5,601 bases of DNA from positions 1-5,601 of the forward strand of contig JBIQLO010000238.1 in assembly GCA_044464175.1 (NCBI GenBank), written 5' to 3'. A program made the translations under genes and the position numbers. Every line of letters starts with the position of its first letter. Position 1 is the stretch's first letter. A model generated the notes under the pieces. That model saw only the letters and a list, made by a program, of their open reading frames with translations. It ran no database searches and was not told where the DNA came from. The DNA is from JBIQLO01 sp044464175. Its GTDB lineage: Bacteria > Planctomycetota > Phycisphaerae > Tepidisphaerales > Tepidisphaeraceae. This document shows positions 1 to 5,601 of the stretch, piece after piece.

Positions 1-180
1 CCACGTCCAGCCGTTTTGCTCGATGGCGGAGGTGATGCGGCGAGCCGAATCGTCGCCGCTGCCTCCCTCGACCACGACGATGCGGCGGTCGGGATGGGGA
101 GCGATCTGCGGCGCCAGGGAGCGCAGGCAGTCGATCACCAGATCGGCACAGCGGTAGTTGACGATGACGATGAGAAGCAT
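1..180 (-). CDS. Family-2 glycosyltransferase, N-terminal fragment (runs off the window)
   Basis: The first 60 codons of a protein read leftwards and cut by the window edge. It begins MLLIVIVNYRCADLVIDCL, the usual opening of GT-A fold, family-2 glycosyltransferases of the rhamnosyltransferase-like type: a hydrophobic beta strand, then VNY, then a helix ending in CLRSL. A second strand follows at residues 34-38, leading into VVEGGSGDDS, which corresponds to the nucleotide-sugar-binding VVDNxSxDxS segment; here the usual Asp-Asn pair is Glu-Gly. The DXD metal-binding motif and acceptor region would lie outside the window. The ATG start (178-180) is chosen because the domain starts at once and an AGG lies a few bases upstream. 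It follows the polymerase-like gene by 40 bp on the same strand, so the two are probably co-transcribed and act in the same surface-glycan pathway. Donor and acceptor sugars cannot be told from this piece. Confidence 0.8.
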   Translation of the reverse strand, partial: MLLIVIVNYRCADLVIDCLRSLAPQIAPHPDRRIVVVEGGSGDDSARRITSAIEQNGWTW

Positions 181-220
181 CCGACCTGTAGTCCAGATTC
201 CAATGCCGCGCCGGCCGTGG

Positions 221-1642
221 CTACGCGAACGGCTCCATCCGCGGGGTCATAATCACGGGTTCATCGCGCGGCAAAGGCTGCCGGCGCGGCGCGGGTTCTG
301 CCGCCACGGCGCGGCGCGGCGGGGGCGGCAGCCGGCGGGCGGGCGCCTGGAGGTACATATCCATCAGCGTAACCACAAAGCCCAGCAGGATGATCCAGAT
401 GCTGACAAAATCCCAGGCCGACCAGACCGAGTACATGCCCACCATGACGCCAAAGACACACGCGACGCCGACCGCCAGCGGGGTCAGAATCTGCGGGCGG
501 CGAACCGTTCTGAACGCCTTGGCCGCCCGCCATCCCAGCACCACCGGCAGAATCAGCCAGAGAACCAGGTAGACCCACCCTTGCCGCATGGCAAATAGGA
601 GATAGGCGTTGTCCACGCTTTCAATCCCCAGCCGTTCGGCGTCGATGTGGGCGCCATAGCCCCAGAGCCCGCTCGTGGCGGCGAATTCCCAGGCGTGCTG
701 GATGATTCGCACGCGCTGCAGGAAACTGCGCTGGAAAATGGGGTCGGAACTTTTGATGTGGGCGTCGATGGACCAGAGCGCGGCGGTGATGACAAATCCC
801 AGCACCACGCCCAGCAGCGCACAGGTGCCTAGCCATTGCCTGATTGGCTTGAAATATCGCATCAGGACAAAGCACAGGACCGCGGCGGCCATCGCGGAAT
901 AGGCGCCGAAGCTGATGCTGGTCATCAAGGCGAAGATCATCGCCGACACCGGCAGCCACATCTGCCAGTCGCGCGGCTTCTTTCCCGTGGTCCATCCCAG
1001 CACGATCAGCATGCCGATGATCGCCACGCAGGCGTTGCCCAGGTAAATCGGGTGGCTGAAGGCCGTGTCCGCGCGAAAAAATCCGTACCGCCGATAGGCC
1101 ATCGCCACCAGCGTTCCCAGCCCAAGGACCCGGTGGATGATGTTCCGGTAATAGTGAGGCCAAAGGCGGGTTTCGATCATGGCGAAAAACGCCAAAACCG
1201 CGACGCAGGCGATCAACACCTGCAGCGCCAGCTTCCGCTCGCGCGCCGACTGGAACGCCAGGCGCGCCAGAAAATAGGGGCCAAGCCATCCCAGGAACAT
1301 GGTGCCCGAACTGCTGACGCCGACCCAGAACCGCTCGGTCACGGTGGAATTGATGATCTGCGCCAGCGCGATCAGCACGACGACGGTGTCCACAAGGTTC
1401 CAGCGGAACGTGAACGGTTCCCCCCCGCGCAGGATGATGCCCAGTAGAATGCCGTACATCACCCCGAACCCGGCCCCGGGATCGGGAATTAGCGGCAGGA
1501 TTACATTGGGCACCTCCGGCAGCATGATGAACGCGGGCATCGCCAGAAGAATAAAGGCGGTGCGCGGCCCGCGCCAGAGCGTCACCGCCAGCCCCGCGGC
1601 GAACAGCAGACCAACCAGGATTGTCGAATAGACGGTGGGCAC
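221..1642 (-). CDS. O-antigen ligase/polymerase-like (Wzy/WaaL-type) polytopic membrane protein
   Basis: A 473-residue inner-membrane protein with about 11-12 hydrophobic segments, probably a polysaccharide polymerase or ligase that joins glycan units on a lipid carrier at the outer face of the membrane. Visible family-type features are an E-x-R segment (MIETRLWPHYYRN, about 155-167), R-x-D-x-AFSHPIYLGN (190-203), a large soluble loop after the helix at 272-290, a G-x-W/G-x-G-like LWGYGAH (326-332) and SVDNAYLLFAMRQG (342-355), which matches the (I/V)DN-x-YL signature late in Wzy/O-antigen ligase proteins. The C-terminal 42 residues form a Pro/Arg-rich tail with a PPPPRR run and no membrane segment. 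The start is GTG at 1640-1642, since an in-frame stop lies just upstream and a GGAG (1653-1656, read leftwards) is 10 nt away. It starts 4 bp after the upstream glycosyltransferase stop, which suggests translational coupling. Polymerase and ligase cannot be separated by sequence inspection. Confidence 0.82.
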   Translation of the reverse strand: MPTVYSTILVGLLFAAGLAVTLWRGPRTAFILLAMPAFIMLPEVPNVILPLIPDPGAGFGVMYGILLGIILRGGEPFTFRWNLVDTVVVLIALAQIINSTVTERFWVGVSSSGTMFLGWLGPYFLARLAFQSARERKLALQVLIACVAVLAFFAMIETRLWPHYYRNIIHRVLGLGTLVAMAYRRYGFFRADTAFSHPIYLGNACVAIIGMLIVLGWTTGKKPRDWQMWLPVSAMIFALMTSISFGAYSAMAAAVLCFVLMRYFKPIRQWLGTCALLGVVLGFVITAALWSIDAHIKSSDPIFQRSFLQRVRIIQHAWEFAATSGLWGYGAHIDAERLGIESVDNAYLLFAMRQGWVYLVLWLILPVVLGWRAAKAFRTVRRPQILTPLAVGVACVFGVMVGMYSVWSAWDFVSIWIILLGFVVTLMDMYLQAPARRLPPPPRRAVAAEPAPRRQPLPRDEPVIMTPRMEPFA

Positions 1643-1646
1643 GAAT

Positions 1647-2108
1647 TCACTTCTCCACGGTCAGATATCGTTCGGACGGCTGGGCTTCGGGCGGATTCCC
1701 ATTGATTCCCTGCGGCGACTGGGTGACGCGGGCAATCAGGTAGGTGGGCCGACCTTTAACCTCCGGAAAATTGCGCGACAGATGGACCGCCTTGACGTGG
1801 GGGTCCGATAACGCCAGTTCATCGAGCATGGGGCCGGTCCGGTCGCGGCTGCCGTCGTTGACGAAGATCAGCTCGTAATCCAGCTCACATTGACTGAGGG
1901 TGGGTCCCATCGCGGTGAAGCGCTGGTGGGTCAGAGGCAGCACATCCTGCTCGTTATAGGCCGGCAGCACCACACTCAATAGAGCGCGGCGGCGGCCTGC
2001 CGAACGGGATGGGGAGCCCGAATTGTTCATAGACGAAATAACTATCGGCACATTCGGCGGGGGGGCGGAACCGGCCCCGACCTTCGCATCCCGGCAATCC
2101 GCATCCAA
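1647..2108 (-). CDS. Truncated/chimeric family-2 glycosyltransferase (GtrB/DPM1-like N-terminus, unrelated tail)
   Basis: A 153-residue reading frame. Residues 43-114 are the start of a polyprenyl-phosphate glycosyltransferase-like GT2 domain: LLSVVLPAYNEQDVL, then YELIFVNDGSRDRT and VKAVHLSRNF. In complete members (roughly 230-330 residues) SRNF is followed by GHQ-x-A, then the DxD-containing strand and usually C-terminal membrane helices. Here, right after SRNF (codon 114, 1767-1769), the sequence changes to a 39-residue tail (FPEV... to ...TVEK) that I do not recognise as GT2. The catalytic DxD and acceptor part are absent, so the product is probably inactive, or this is a remnant of a deletion fusing two genes. 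The listed start is TTG (2106-2108) with AGGAAAGGGG upstream. An ATG at 2028-2030 (codon 27, MNNSGS) would suit the domain better but has no evident ribosome site. It is the first gene of the leftward operon, with the polymerase-like gene 4 bp downstream. Confidence 0.65.
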   Translation of the reverse strand: MDADCRDAKVGAGSAPPPNVPIVISSMNNSGSPSRSAGRRRALLSVVLPAYNEQDVLPLTHQRFTAMGPTLSQCELDYELIFVNDGSRDRTGPMLDELALSDPHVKAVHLSRNFPEVKGRPTYLIARVTQSPQGINGNPPEAQPSERYLTVEK

Positions 2109-2129
2109 ACCCCTTTCCTACCATCGGCC

Positions 2130-2158
2130 GGGGGCTTTGTAAACGGCCAAAGGCCCCC
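2130..2158. repeat. Imperfect inverted repeat in the divergent spacer
   Basis: GGGGGCTTT (2130-2138) can pair with AAAGGCCCCC (2149-2158) with one bulged G and a 10-base loop. A smaller GGCC-AAA-GGCC hairpin (2145-2155) is nested in its right half. It sits in the 84-bp spacer between hisH and the leftward glycan operon, upstream of both. It could be an operator or a 5'-leader structure. It is not a good terminator because no upstream gene points into it. Function is inferred from position only. Confidence 0.35.
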
Positions 2159-2192
2159 TTTCCCGGGGCGGCGGGGGCGATAAGATGAGTTT

Positions 2193-2810
2193 ATGGTGAT
2201 TGGCATCGTCGATTATGGGATGGGGAATCTGCGTTCGGTGCAGAAGGCGTTCGAGCAGGCGGGCGCCTCAGCGCAGATCGTGCAGCGGCCGGCGGAGCTG
2301 GAGGCATGCGACCGGCTGGTGCTGCCGGGGGTGGGGGCGTTCAAGGATGCCATCGCCAACCTCCGCCAGCGGGGGCTGGACGGGCCGATCACCCGGCACA
2401 TCGAGCGCGGACGTCCGTTTCTGGGCATTTGCCTGGGGTTGCAACTGCTGTTTGACTATTCCGAGGAGGATGGGCGGCATTCGGGGCTGGGAATCGTGCC
2501 GGGCGGATGCATCCGCTTCAACGTGGACCGGGCCTTCGGGCTGAAGGTGCCGCACATGGGATGGAACCAGCTGGATTTCGTCTACCCCTCCCCCCTGCTC
2601 CAGGGGCTCAAGACGGGGTGCTCGGTTTATTTTGTCCACAGCTATCATGTGCAGCCGGCGGATGAGGAGATCATCGCCACGACGACCGAATATGGACGGC
2701 CGTTTGTCAGCTCGATCGGACGGGACAACATTGCGGCCATGCAGTTTCACCCGGAAAAGAGTCAGGCGGCGGGACTGCGGATGCTGGAAAATTTCGCAAA
2801 ATTTCAATAA
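2193..2810 (+). CDS. hisH: Imidazole glycerol phosphate synthase, glutamine amidotransferase subunit HisH
   Basis: A 205-residue class I glutamine amidotransferase of normal HisH length. It hydrolyses glutamine and passes ammonia to HisF, which converts PRFAR to imidazole glycerol phosphate and AICAR in cytoplasmic histidine synthesis. The sequence shows IGIVDYGMGNLRSV at the N-terminus, the oxyanion-hole strand PGVGAF (45-50), the nucleophile elbow GICLGLQLLF with Cys80, the HisH-specific KVPHMGWNQL (118-127), YFVHSY (146-151) and the catalytic pair His186/Glu188 in QFHPEKS. All triad residues are present. The ATG at 2193 fits the family start exactly, but no clear Shine-Dalgarno precedes it. 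A TAAGAT at 2181-2186 would put +1 near the ATG, so leaderless expression is possible. No hisF or other his gene is visible in the window. Some polysaccharide loci use HisH/HisF paralogues with an N-acetyl sugar amidotransferase, and the adjacent glycan operon leaves that possibility open; the sequence itself looks like ordinary HisH. Confidence 0.96.
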   Translation: MVIGIVDYGMGNLRSVQKAFEQAGASAQIVQRPAELEACDRLVLPGVGAFKDAIANLRQRGLDGPITRHIERGRPFLGICLGLQLLFDYSEEDGRHSGLGIVPGGCIRFNVDRAFGLKVPHMGWNQLDFVYPSPLLQGLKTGCSVYFVHSYHVQPADEEIIATTTEYGRPFVSSIGRDNIAAMQFHPEKSQAAGLRMLENFAKFQ

Positions 2811-2914
2811 CAGGTCCGATCACCAATCTCTGCCGTTCTGGCACGCGGTTTGTTGGGTGGGAGTTGGCAATCTGCTGGGAGGCCCATTCCGGCGACGGAG
2901 CGCTGATTTCACCC

Positions 2915-2918
2915 GAGG
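2915..2918 (+). promoter_or_regulatory. Ribosome binding site that fixes a GTG start
   Basis: GAGG lies 6 nt before the GTG at 2925. The overlapping ATG at 2920-2922 reads ATG-CCG-TGA and stops after two codons, so the GTG is the usable start of the DUF6766-like gene. Confidence 0.55.
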
Positions 2919-2924
2919 TATGCC

Positions 2925-3647
2925 GTGAGCAGCATCCCCCTACCGCATAGCAAATCCCCCCCTGCTTCACAGACGGGGGCTGACCACTCCTCCTCGTTTA
3001 TCCGAAATCATAGCTTGACCCTGGCGACGCTGGGGCTGTTCCTGCTGTTTGTGCTGGGGCAGGCGATCGCCGGCGTTCTGGACTTCAACGAGCAGCAGAG
3101 GCAGCGGCACATGGCGCCGGTGTCGCTGGGGGTGTACCTGACGACCGGGCATTTCTGGGAGGCGATGGGGGAGAACTGGGAGAGCGAATTTTTACAGATG
3201 GCGGCGTTTGTCATCCTGACCACCTGCCTTTTTCAGCGCGGCTCGCCGGAATCGAAGGAACCGGATAAGCCCAATCCGCAGGATGAGGATCCGCGTCTCC
3301 ATGCCCACGATTCCAACGCCCCCTGGCCGGTGCGCCGCGGCGGGTGGGTGCTGGTGCTGTACGAGCATTCGCTGAGCCTGACGTTCGCGGCGTTGTTTCT
3401 TCTGTCGGTCCTGCTGCACGCCTGGGGGGGCGTACGCGAATACAACGCAGACCAGGTGGCGCAGGGGGAGCCGGCCATCGGCTATCTCGCCTATTTCCTC
3501 ACCAGCCAATTCTGGTTTGAATCGTTCCAGAACTGGCAAAGCGAATTTCTGGCCATTGCGTCCATGGTCTTCCTGAGCGTCTATCTGCGCCAGCGCGGCT
3601 CTTCGGAGTCCAAGCCGGTGCATATGCCGCACGATCAGAATGAATAG
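2925..3647 (+). CDS. DUF6766-like membrane protein with internal duplication
   Basis: A 240-residue membrane protein of unknown function. From memory it resembles proteins annotated DUF6766; I cannot confirm this by search. It has four hydrophobic segments (about 31-51, 88-103, 149-167, 207-221) in two repeated halves. Residues 29-111 and 148-230 align without gaps at an offset of 119 with about 36 of 83 identical. Each half has an HSL-x-L helix, a hydrophilic stretch ending in HFWEA or QFWFES, then NW[EQ]SEFL, a second helix and QRGS-x-ESK. A charged, Pro/Asp-rich linker (112-140) joins the halves. A plausible topology is both ends and the linker in the cytoplasm (Arg105, Arg137-138, Arg222, Arg224 flank helices). 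The GTG start is supported by GAGG upstream. It lies 114 bp after hisH on the same strand, so co-transcription is possible but not shown. It converges on murJ with a 38-bp gap in which I see no strong terminator. Confidence 0.85.
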   Translation: MSSIPLPHSKSPPASQTGADHSSSFIRNHSLTLATLGLFLLFVLGQAIAGVLDFNEQQRQRHMAPVSLGVYLTTGHFWEAMGENWESEFLQMAAFVILTTCLFQRGSPESKEPDKPNPQDEDPRLHAHDSNAPWPVRRGGWVLVLYEHSLSLTFAALFLLSVLLHAWGGVREYNADQVAQGEPAIGYLAYFLTSQFWFESFQNWQSEFLAIASMVFLSVYLRQRGSSESKPVHMPHDQNE

Positions 3648-3685
3648 GGTTTCAACGCGCAGAGAGTGGGCGGCTCCCTGGCGCA

Positions 3686-5401
3686 TTAGGCGGCCGCGCT
3701 GCGTTTTCGCCGGGGCAGGAGATGGCGGACGACATCCAGGTCCAGGAGCGAGGCCACGCCGAGGTAGGTGGCAGCGCCGGTGGCGATGGTCAGGCACAAT
3801 TGCACGGCCCAGACGCCGCGGGTTGCGCCACGGGGATAGAAGCCCAACCGGCGAATGAGCAGACAGGCGACGGTCATCACGGCGGCAGCGACAATCATCT
3901 TGAGAATGGGCTTGGCGATTCGCCGCAGCTCCAGCCCCCCCACTTTCCGATCCAGCAGCCAGAGCATCACCACCGCCTGGATGGTGAAGCTGACGCAGGT
4001 GCCGGCGGCCATGCCCGCCTCGCCCAGCGGCGTCCAGATTAGGGGCAGTTCCACCAGCAGGTTCACCGCCAGCGTCAGGATCGACAACAGCAGCGGCGTG
4101 AGCGTGTCGTGCAGGGCGTAGTAGCCCCGGTTGAGAATCTGCTGGAGGCTGAAGGCCCAGAGGGCGGCGGAATAGAACATCACCGAGCGCCCAATCAGGA
4201 CCGAATCGTGCGGCGTGATCTGCCCATGCTGGAACAGCAGGCGCACGGCCGGGTCGGCCACCAGCATCAGGCCGATTCCCGCCGGCAGCCCCTCGAACAT
4301 GGTCAACTCGATTCCCTGGCGCAGGGCGGCGGTGAAGCGACCGCGGTCCTGGGCATCAGCGCTGAGGGAGGGAAAAATGGCGGTTGCCAGAGCGATGGCG
4401 AAGATCCCCAGGGGAAACTGGTATAGGAATTGGGCCCAGTTGAGCCGCGCCGGCGCGCCCAGTTCCATGGGATAGCGGAGCACCTGTCCCCAGAGCTCAA
4501 AATGTGTGGAATGGGCCCCCTGCTGGAGCAAAAGGGACAATCCCTTGTCCATGAGCACGGAAATCTGCAGGACTCCGGCGCCCAGCGCCACGGGGATCGA
4601 CAGGCGGATCATCCGCCGGATCGGCGCGCTCCAGAGTTGCCCTGCCCAGCGGAAGACAAACCCCACCTCGCGCAGCGGGCGCCAGAGGATCGCGATCTGC
4701 AATACCCCCGCCACCAGCACGAAACCACCCAGCCAGTAAGCCAGCACCGTCTGGCGGGCCACCAGGCCGGGCGTCTCGGCCGCATGGGCGCTCAATCCCA
4801 GCAGCCGCGCCCCGATGACGATGACGATGATGTGAATCAGGTTCAGAATGATCGGCGCGGCCGCCGGCAGCCCGAAACGGCGATGCACCTGGAGCACCGC
4901 GCTGAGGAAGGCGGTGCCGCAGATCAGCAGGACGTAGGGGAGCATGATCGCGGTCAGCTTCAGCGTCAGCAGCCGGTCGGCCCGCATGGTCGGATCGGCC
5001 CGCATGAGCCAGAAGATCACGCCCTCGCCGATGAGCGTCAGGGCGATCAGGATGAGACACAGGAGGTTGAAACCCGCCGCGGCAAAGGCGGCCGAATTCT
5101 GCCGGGGGTTTTCTGCATCGGACTGGAGCGCCTGGGCGTAGAGGGGGATGAAGGCGGCCGACAGGGCTCCTTCGCCAAAGAGCTTGCGAAAGAGGTTGGG
5201 GACGGTGAAGGCGACGGTGAAGGCGGAGGAGACGATGCCGGCGCCGAAGTAGTGGGCCGAGACGGCCTCTCGGGCCATGCCCAGGATGCGGCTGATGAGG
5301 GTCAGGCCGCTGATGAGCCGCGCATGGCGGACGAACGACCCGGTGCGTGGGGCGGCCGGCGTCACCCTCGATGGCATGGAAGCAACCGCGTCGACGGACA
5401 T
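3686..5401 (-). CDS. murJ: Lipid II flippase MurJ (MviN family)
   Basis: A 571-residue MOP-superfamily transporter expected to have about 14 membrane helices. MurJ moves lipid II across the inner membrane for peptidoglycan synthesis. Diagnostic stretches are TLISRILGMAREAV (34-47), VPNLFRKLFGEGALSAAFIPLY (67-88), LYQFPLGIFAIALATAIFPSLS (327-348) and the late RGYYALHDTLTPLL (425-438). It is longer than E. coli MurJ (511) because of an N-terminal extension of about 25 residues and an extra segment of about 25 residues before helix 8. The E. coli cavity arginines 18, 24 and 52 correspond to Arg38, Arg44 and Arg72, but the Asp39 position is Ser59 and the Arg270 position is Phe325. The ATG at 5399-5401 is preferred: AAAGGA lies 5 nt upstream and a promoter-like site would start RNA near 5424. 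A TTG six codons earlier (5417-5419) is the only longer option. It is transcribed alone towards the DUF6766-like gene. Confidence 0.95.
   Translation of the reverse strand: MSVDAVASMPSRVTPAAPRTGSFVRHARLISGLTLISRILGMAREAVSAHYFGAGIVSSAFTVAFTVPNLFRKLFGEGALSAAFIPLYAQALQSDAENPRQNSAAFAAAGFNLLCLILIALTLIGEGVIFWLMRADPTMRADRLLTLKLTAIMLPYVLLICGTAFLSAVLQVHRRFGLPAAAPIILNLIHIIVIVIGARLLGLSAHAAETPGLVARQTVLAYWLGGFVLVAGVLQIAILWRPLREVGFVFRWAGQLWSAPIRRMIRLSIPVALGAGVLQISVLMDKGLSLLLQQGAHSTHFELWGQVLRYPMELGAPARLNWAQFLYQFPLGIFAIALATAIFPSLSADAQDRGRFTAALRQGIELTMFEGLPAGIGLMLVADPAVRLLFQHGQITPHDSVLIGRSVMFYSAALWAFSLQQILNRGYYALHDTLTPLLLSILTLAVNLLVELPLIWTPLGEAGMAAGTCVSFTIQAVVMLWLLDRKVGGLELRRIAKPILKMIVAAAVMTVACLLIRRLGFYPRGATRGVWAVQLCLTIATGAATYLGVASLLDLDVVRHLLPRRKRSAAA
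5201..5224. repeat. Perfect 12-bp tandem repeat, two copies, inside murJ
   Basis: GACGGTGAAGGC occurs twice in direct succession. On the coding strand it encodes AFTV-AFTV in the second membrane helix, just after the serine that replaces the family aspartate. The helix has the same length as in E. coli MurJ, so the repeat has not added residues; it may reflect a similar amino acid pattern written with the same codons. Confidence 0.6.
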
Positions 5402-5406
5402 CCCTG

Positions 5407-5412
5407 TCCTTT
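5407..5412 (-). promoter_or_regulatory. Ribosome binding site of murJ
   Basis: AAAGGA read leftwards, 5 nt before the ATG at 5399-5401. It decides the start in favour of this ATG over the TTG at 5417-5419, which lies upstream of the site and too close to the predicted transcription start. Confidence 0.6.
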
Positions 5413-5430
5413 CCCGCAAAAGACCGGCTT

Positions 5431-5458
5431 TTTATAGCGTTCCCAATGGCCATTACAA
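5431..5458 (-). promoter_or_regulatory. Putative sigma-70-type promoter of murJ
   Basis: Read leftwards, TTGTAA (5453-5458) and TATAAA (5431-5436) stand 16 bp apart, matching 4/6 and 5/6 of the -35 and -10 consensus. Transcription would start near 5424, leaving a leader of about 23 nt that contains the AAAGGA site before the ATG at 5401. A perfect 10-bp palindrome AATGGCCATT (5445-5454) overlaps the spacer and the -35 edge and could be an operator. Prediction by eye only. Confidence 0.5.
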
Positions 5459-5537
5459 GGCACAAAGGGAGGGAGGATCGGAGAAAGTCAGCTCAGGGGA
5501 TCACCCAACCATGGACGGGATGGGGAAAAATTGCGAA

Positions 5538-5570
5538 TTGACTTCTCCATAACACAGGGTATTGTATAGT
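5538..5570 (+). promoter_or_regulatory. Possible rightward promoter near the window end
   Basis: TTGACT (5538-5543) matches 5/6 of the -35 consensus in a stretch more AT-rich than its surroundings. The -10 is ambiguous: TATTGT (5560-5565) has a 16-bp spacer but a weak match, while TATAGT (5565-5570) matches well but at 21 bp. A transcript would start near 5573-5577 and leave the window. No coding region is seen between here and 5601, and the whole stretch 5420-5601 holds no supportable gene. Confidence 0.3.
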
Positions 5571-5601
5571 TGGTTAGTGACGACACGAGTTCACGATTCG
5601 A

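Noticed and set aside
621..1289. Open frame of 222 codons on the - strand inside the polymerase-like gene
   Set aside because: Out-of-frame shadow of the membrane protein; no domain, and it would lack the helices seen in the main frame.
836..1447. Open frame of 203 codons on the + strand opposite the polymerase-like gene
   Set aside because: Low-complexity His/Gln/Arg/Asp-rich product, antisense to a gene with convincing membrane helices and motifs.
2864..2892. TTGGCA as a -35 site for the DUF6766-like gene
   Set aside because: No acceptable -10 hexamer at 16-18 bp; too weak to list as a promoter.
3648..3685. Possible bidirectional terminator between the convergent genes
   Set aside because: No convincing stem followed by a T-run on either strand.
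3192..3797. Open frame of 201 codons on the - strand opposite the DUF6766-like gene
   Set aside because: Overlaps both the DUF6766-like gene and the murJ end; Arg/Gln/Pro-rich shadow product.
4814..4830. GATGAC repeats (also near 160-174)
   Set aside because: These encode alternating Ile/Val in hydrophobic strands or helices and are explained by codon use rather than by a functional repeat.
4430..5437. Long open frame (335 codons) on the + strand opposite murJ
   Set aside because: It is antisense to a clear murJ, its product is rich in Gln, His, Arg, Asp and Gly with no recognisable domain, and GC-rich genes commonly leave such open antisense frames.
1..5601. CRISPR array, tRNA, rRNA or insertion sequence
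   Set aside because: No regularly spaced repeats, tRNA-like cloverleaf, rRNA segment, transposase or terminal inverted repeats were seen.

Overview
The window is GC-rich bacterial chromosomal DNA carrying part of a cell-surface polysaccharide locus, a histidine-pathway amidotransferase gene, a small membrane protein gene and a lipid II flippase gene. The MurJ form (a longer TM7-TM8 loop than in E. coli, with an ARLNWAQFLYQFPLGIF stretch) and the weak or absent Shine-Dalgarno before hisH recall Planctomycetota, perhaps Phycisphaerae. This placement is an inference from memory, not a computed one.

Layout. Bases 1-2108 hold three genes read leftwards in what looks like one operon: a truncated or chimeric family-2 glycosyltransferase (1647-2108), a polytopic O-antigen ligase/polymerase-like protein (221-1642, 4 bp downstream), and the first 60 codons of another family-2 glycosyltransferase (1-180, running off the window). 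A short divergent spacer (2109-2192) with an imperfect hairpin separates this operon from hisH (2193-2810, rightwards). After a 114-bp gap comes a DUF6766-like four-helix membrane protein (2925-3647, rightwards, GTG start). It faces murJ (3686-5401, leftwards) across a 38-bp convergent gap. A plausible murJ promoter lies at 5431-5458. The last ~140 bases contain no gene that I can support, only a possible rightward promoter for something beyond the window.

How the genes fit together. The left operon would assemble and polymerise an extracellular or surface glycan: glycosyltransferases load sugars on a lipid carrier and the Wzy/WaaL-like protein polymerises or ligates them. MurJ flips lipid II for peptidoglycan synthesis. 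HisH supplies ammonia for imidazole glycerol phosphate formation, although no hisF is present here. The DUF6766-like protein has no assigned function.

The points most worth a second look are the glycosyltransferase cut off right after its SRNF motif and fused to an unrelated 39-residue tail, a MurJ that lacks two of the charged cavity residues known from E. coli, and a clear ungapped internal duplication in the DUF6766-like protein. I do not see a wholly new multi-gene system in this window.
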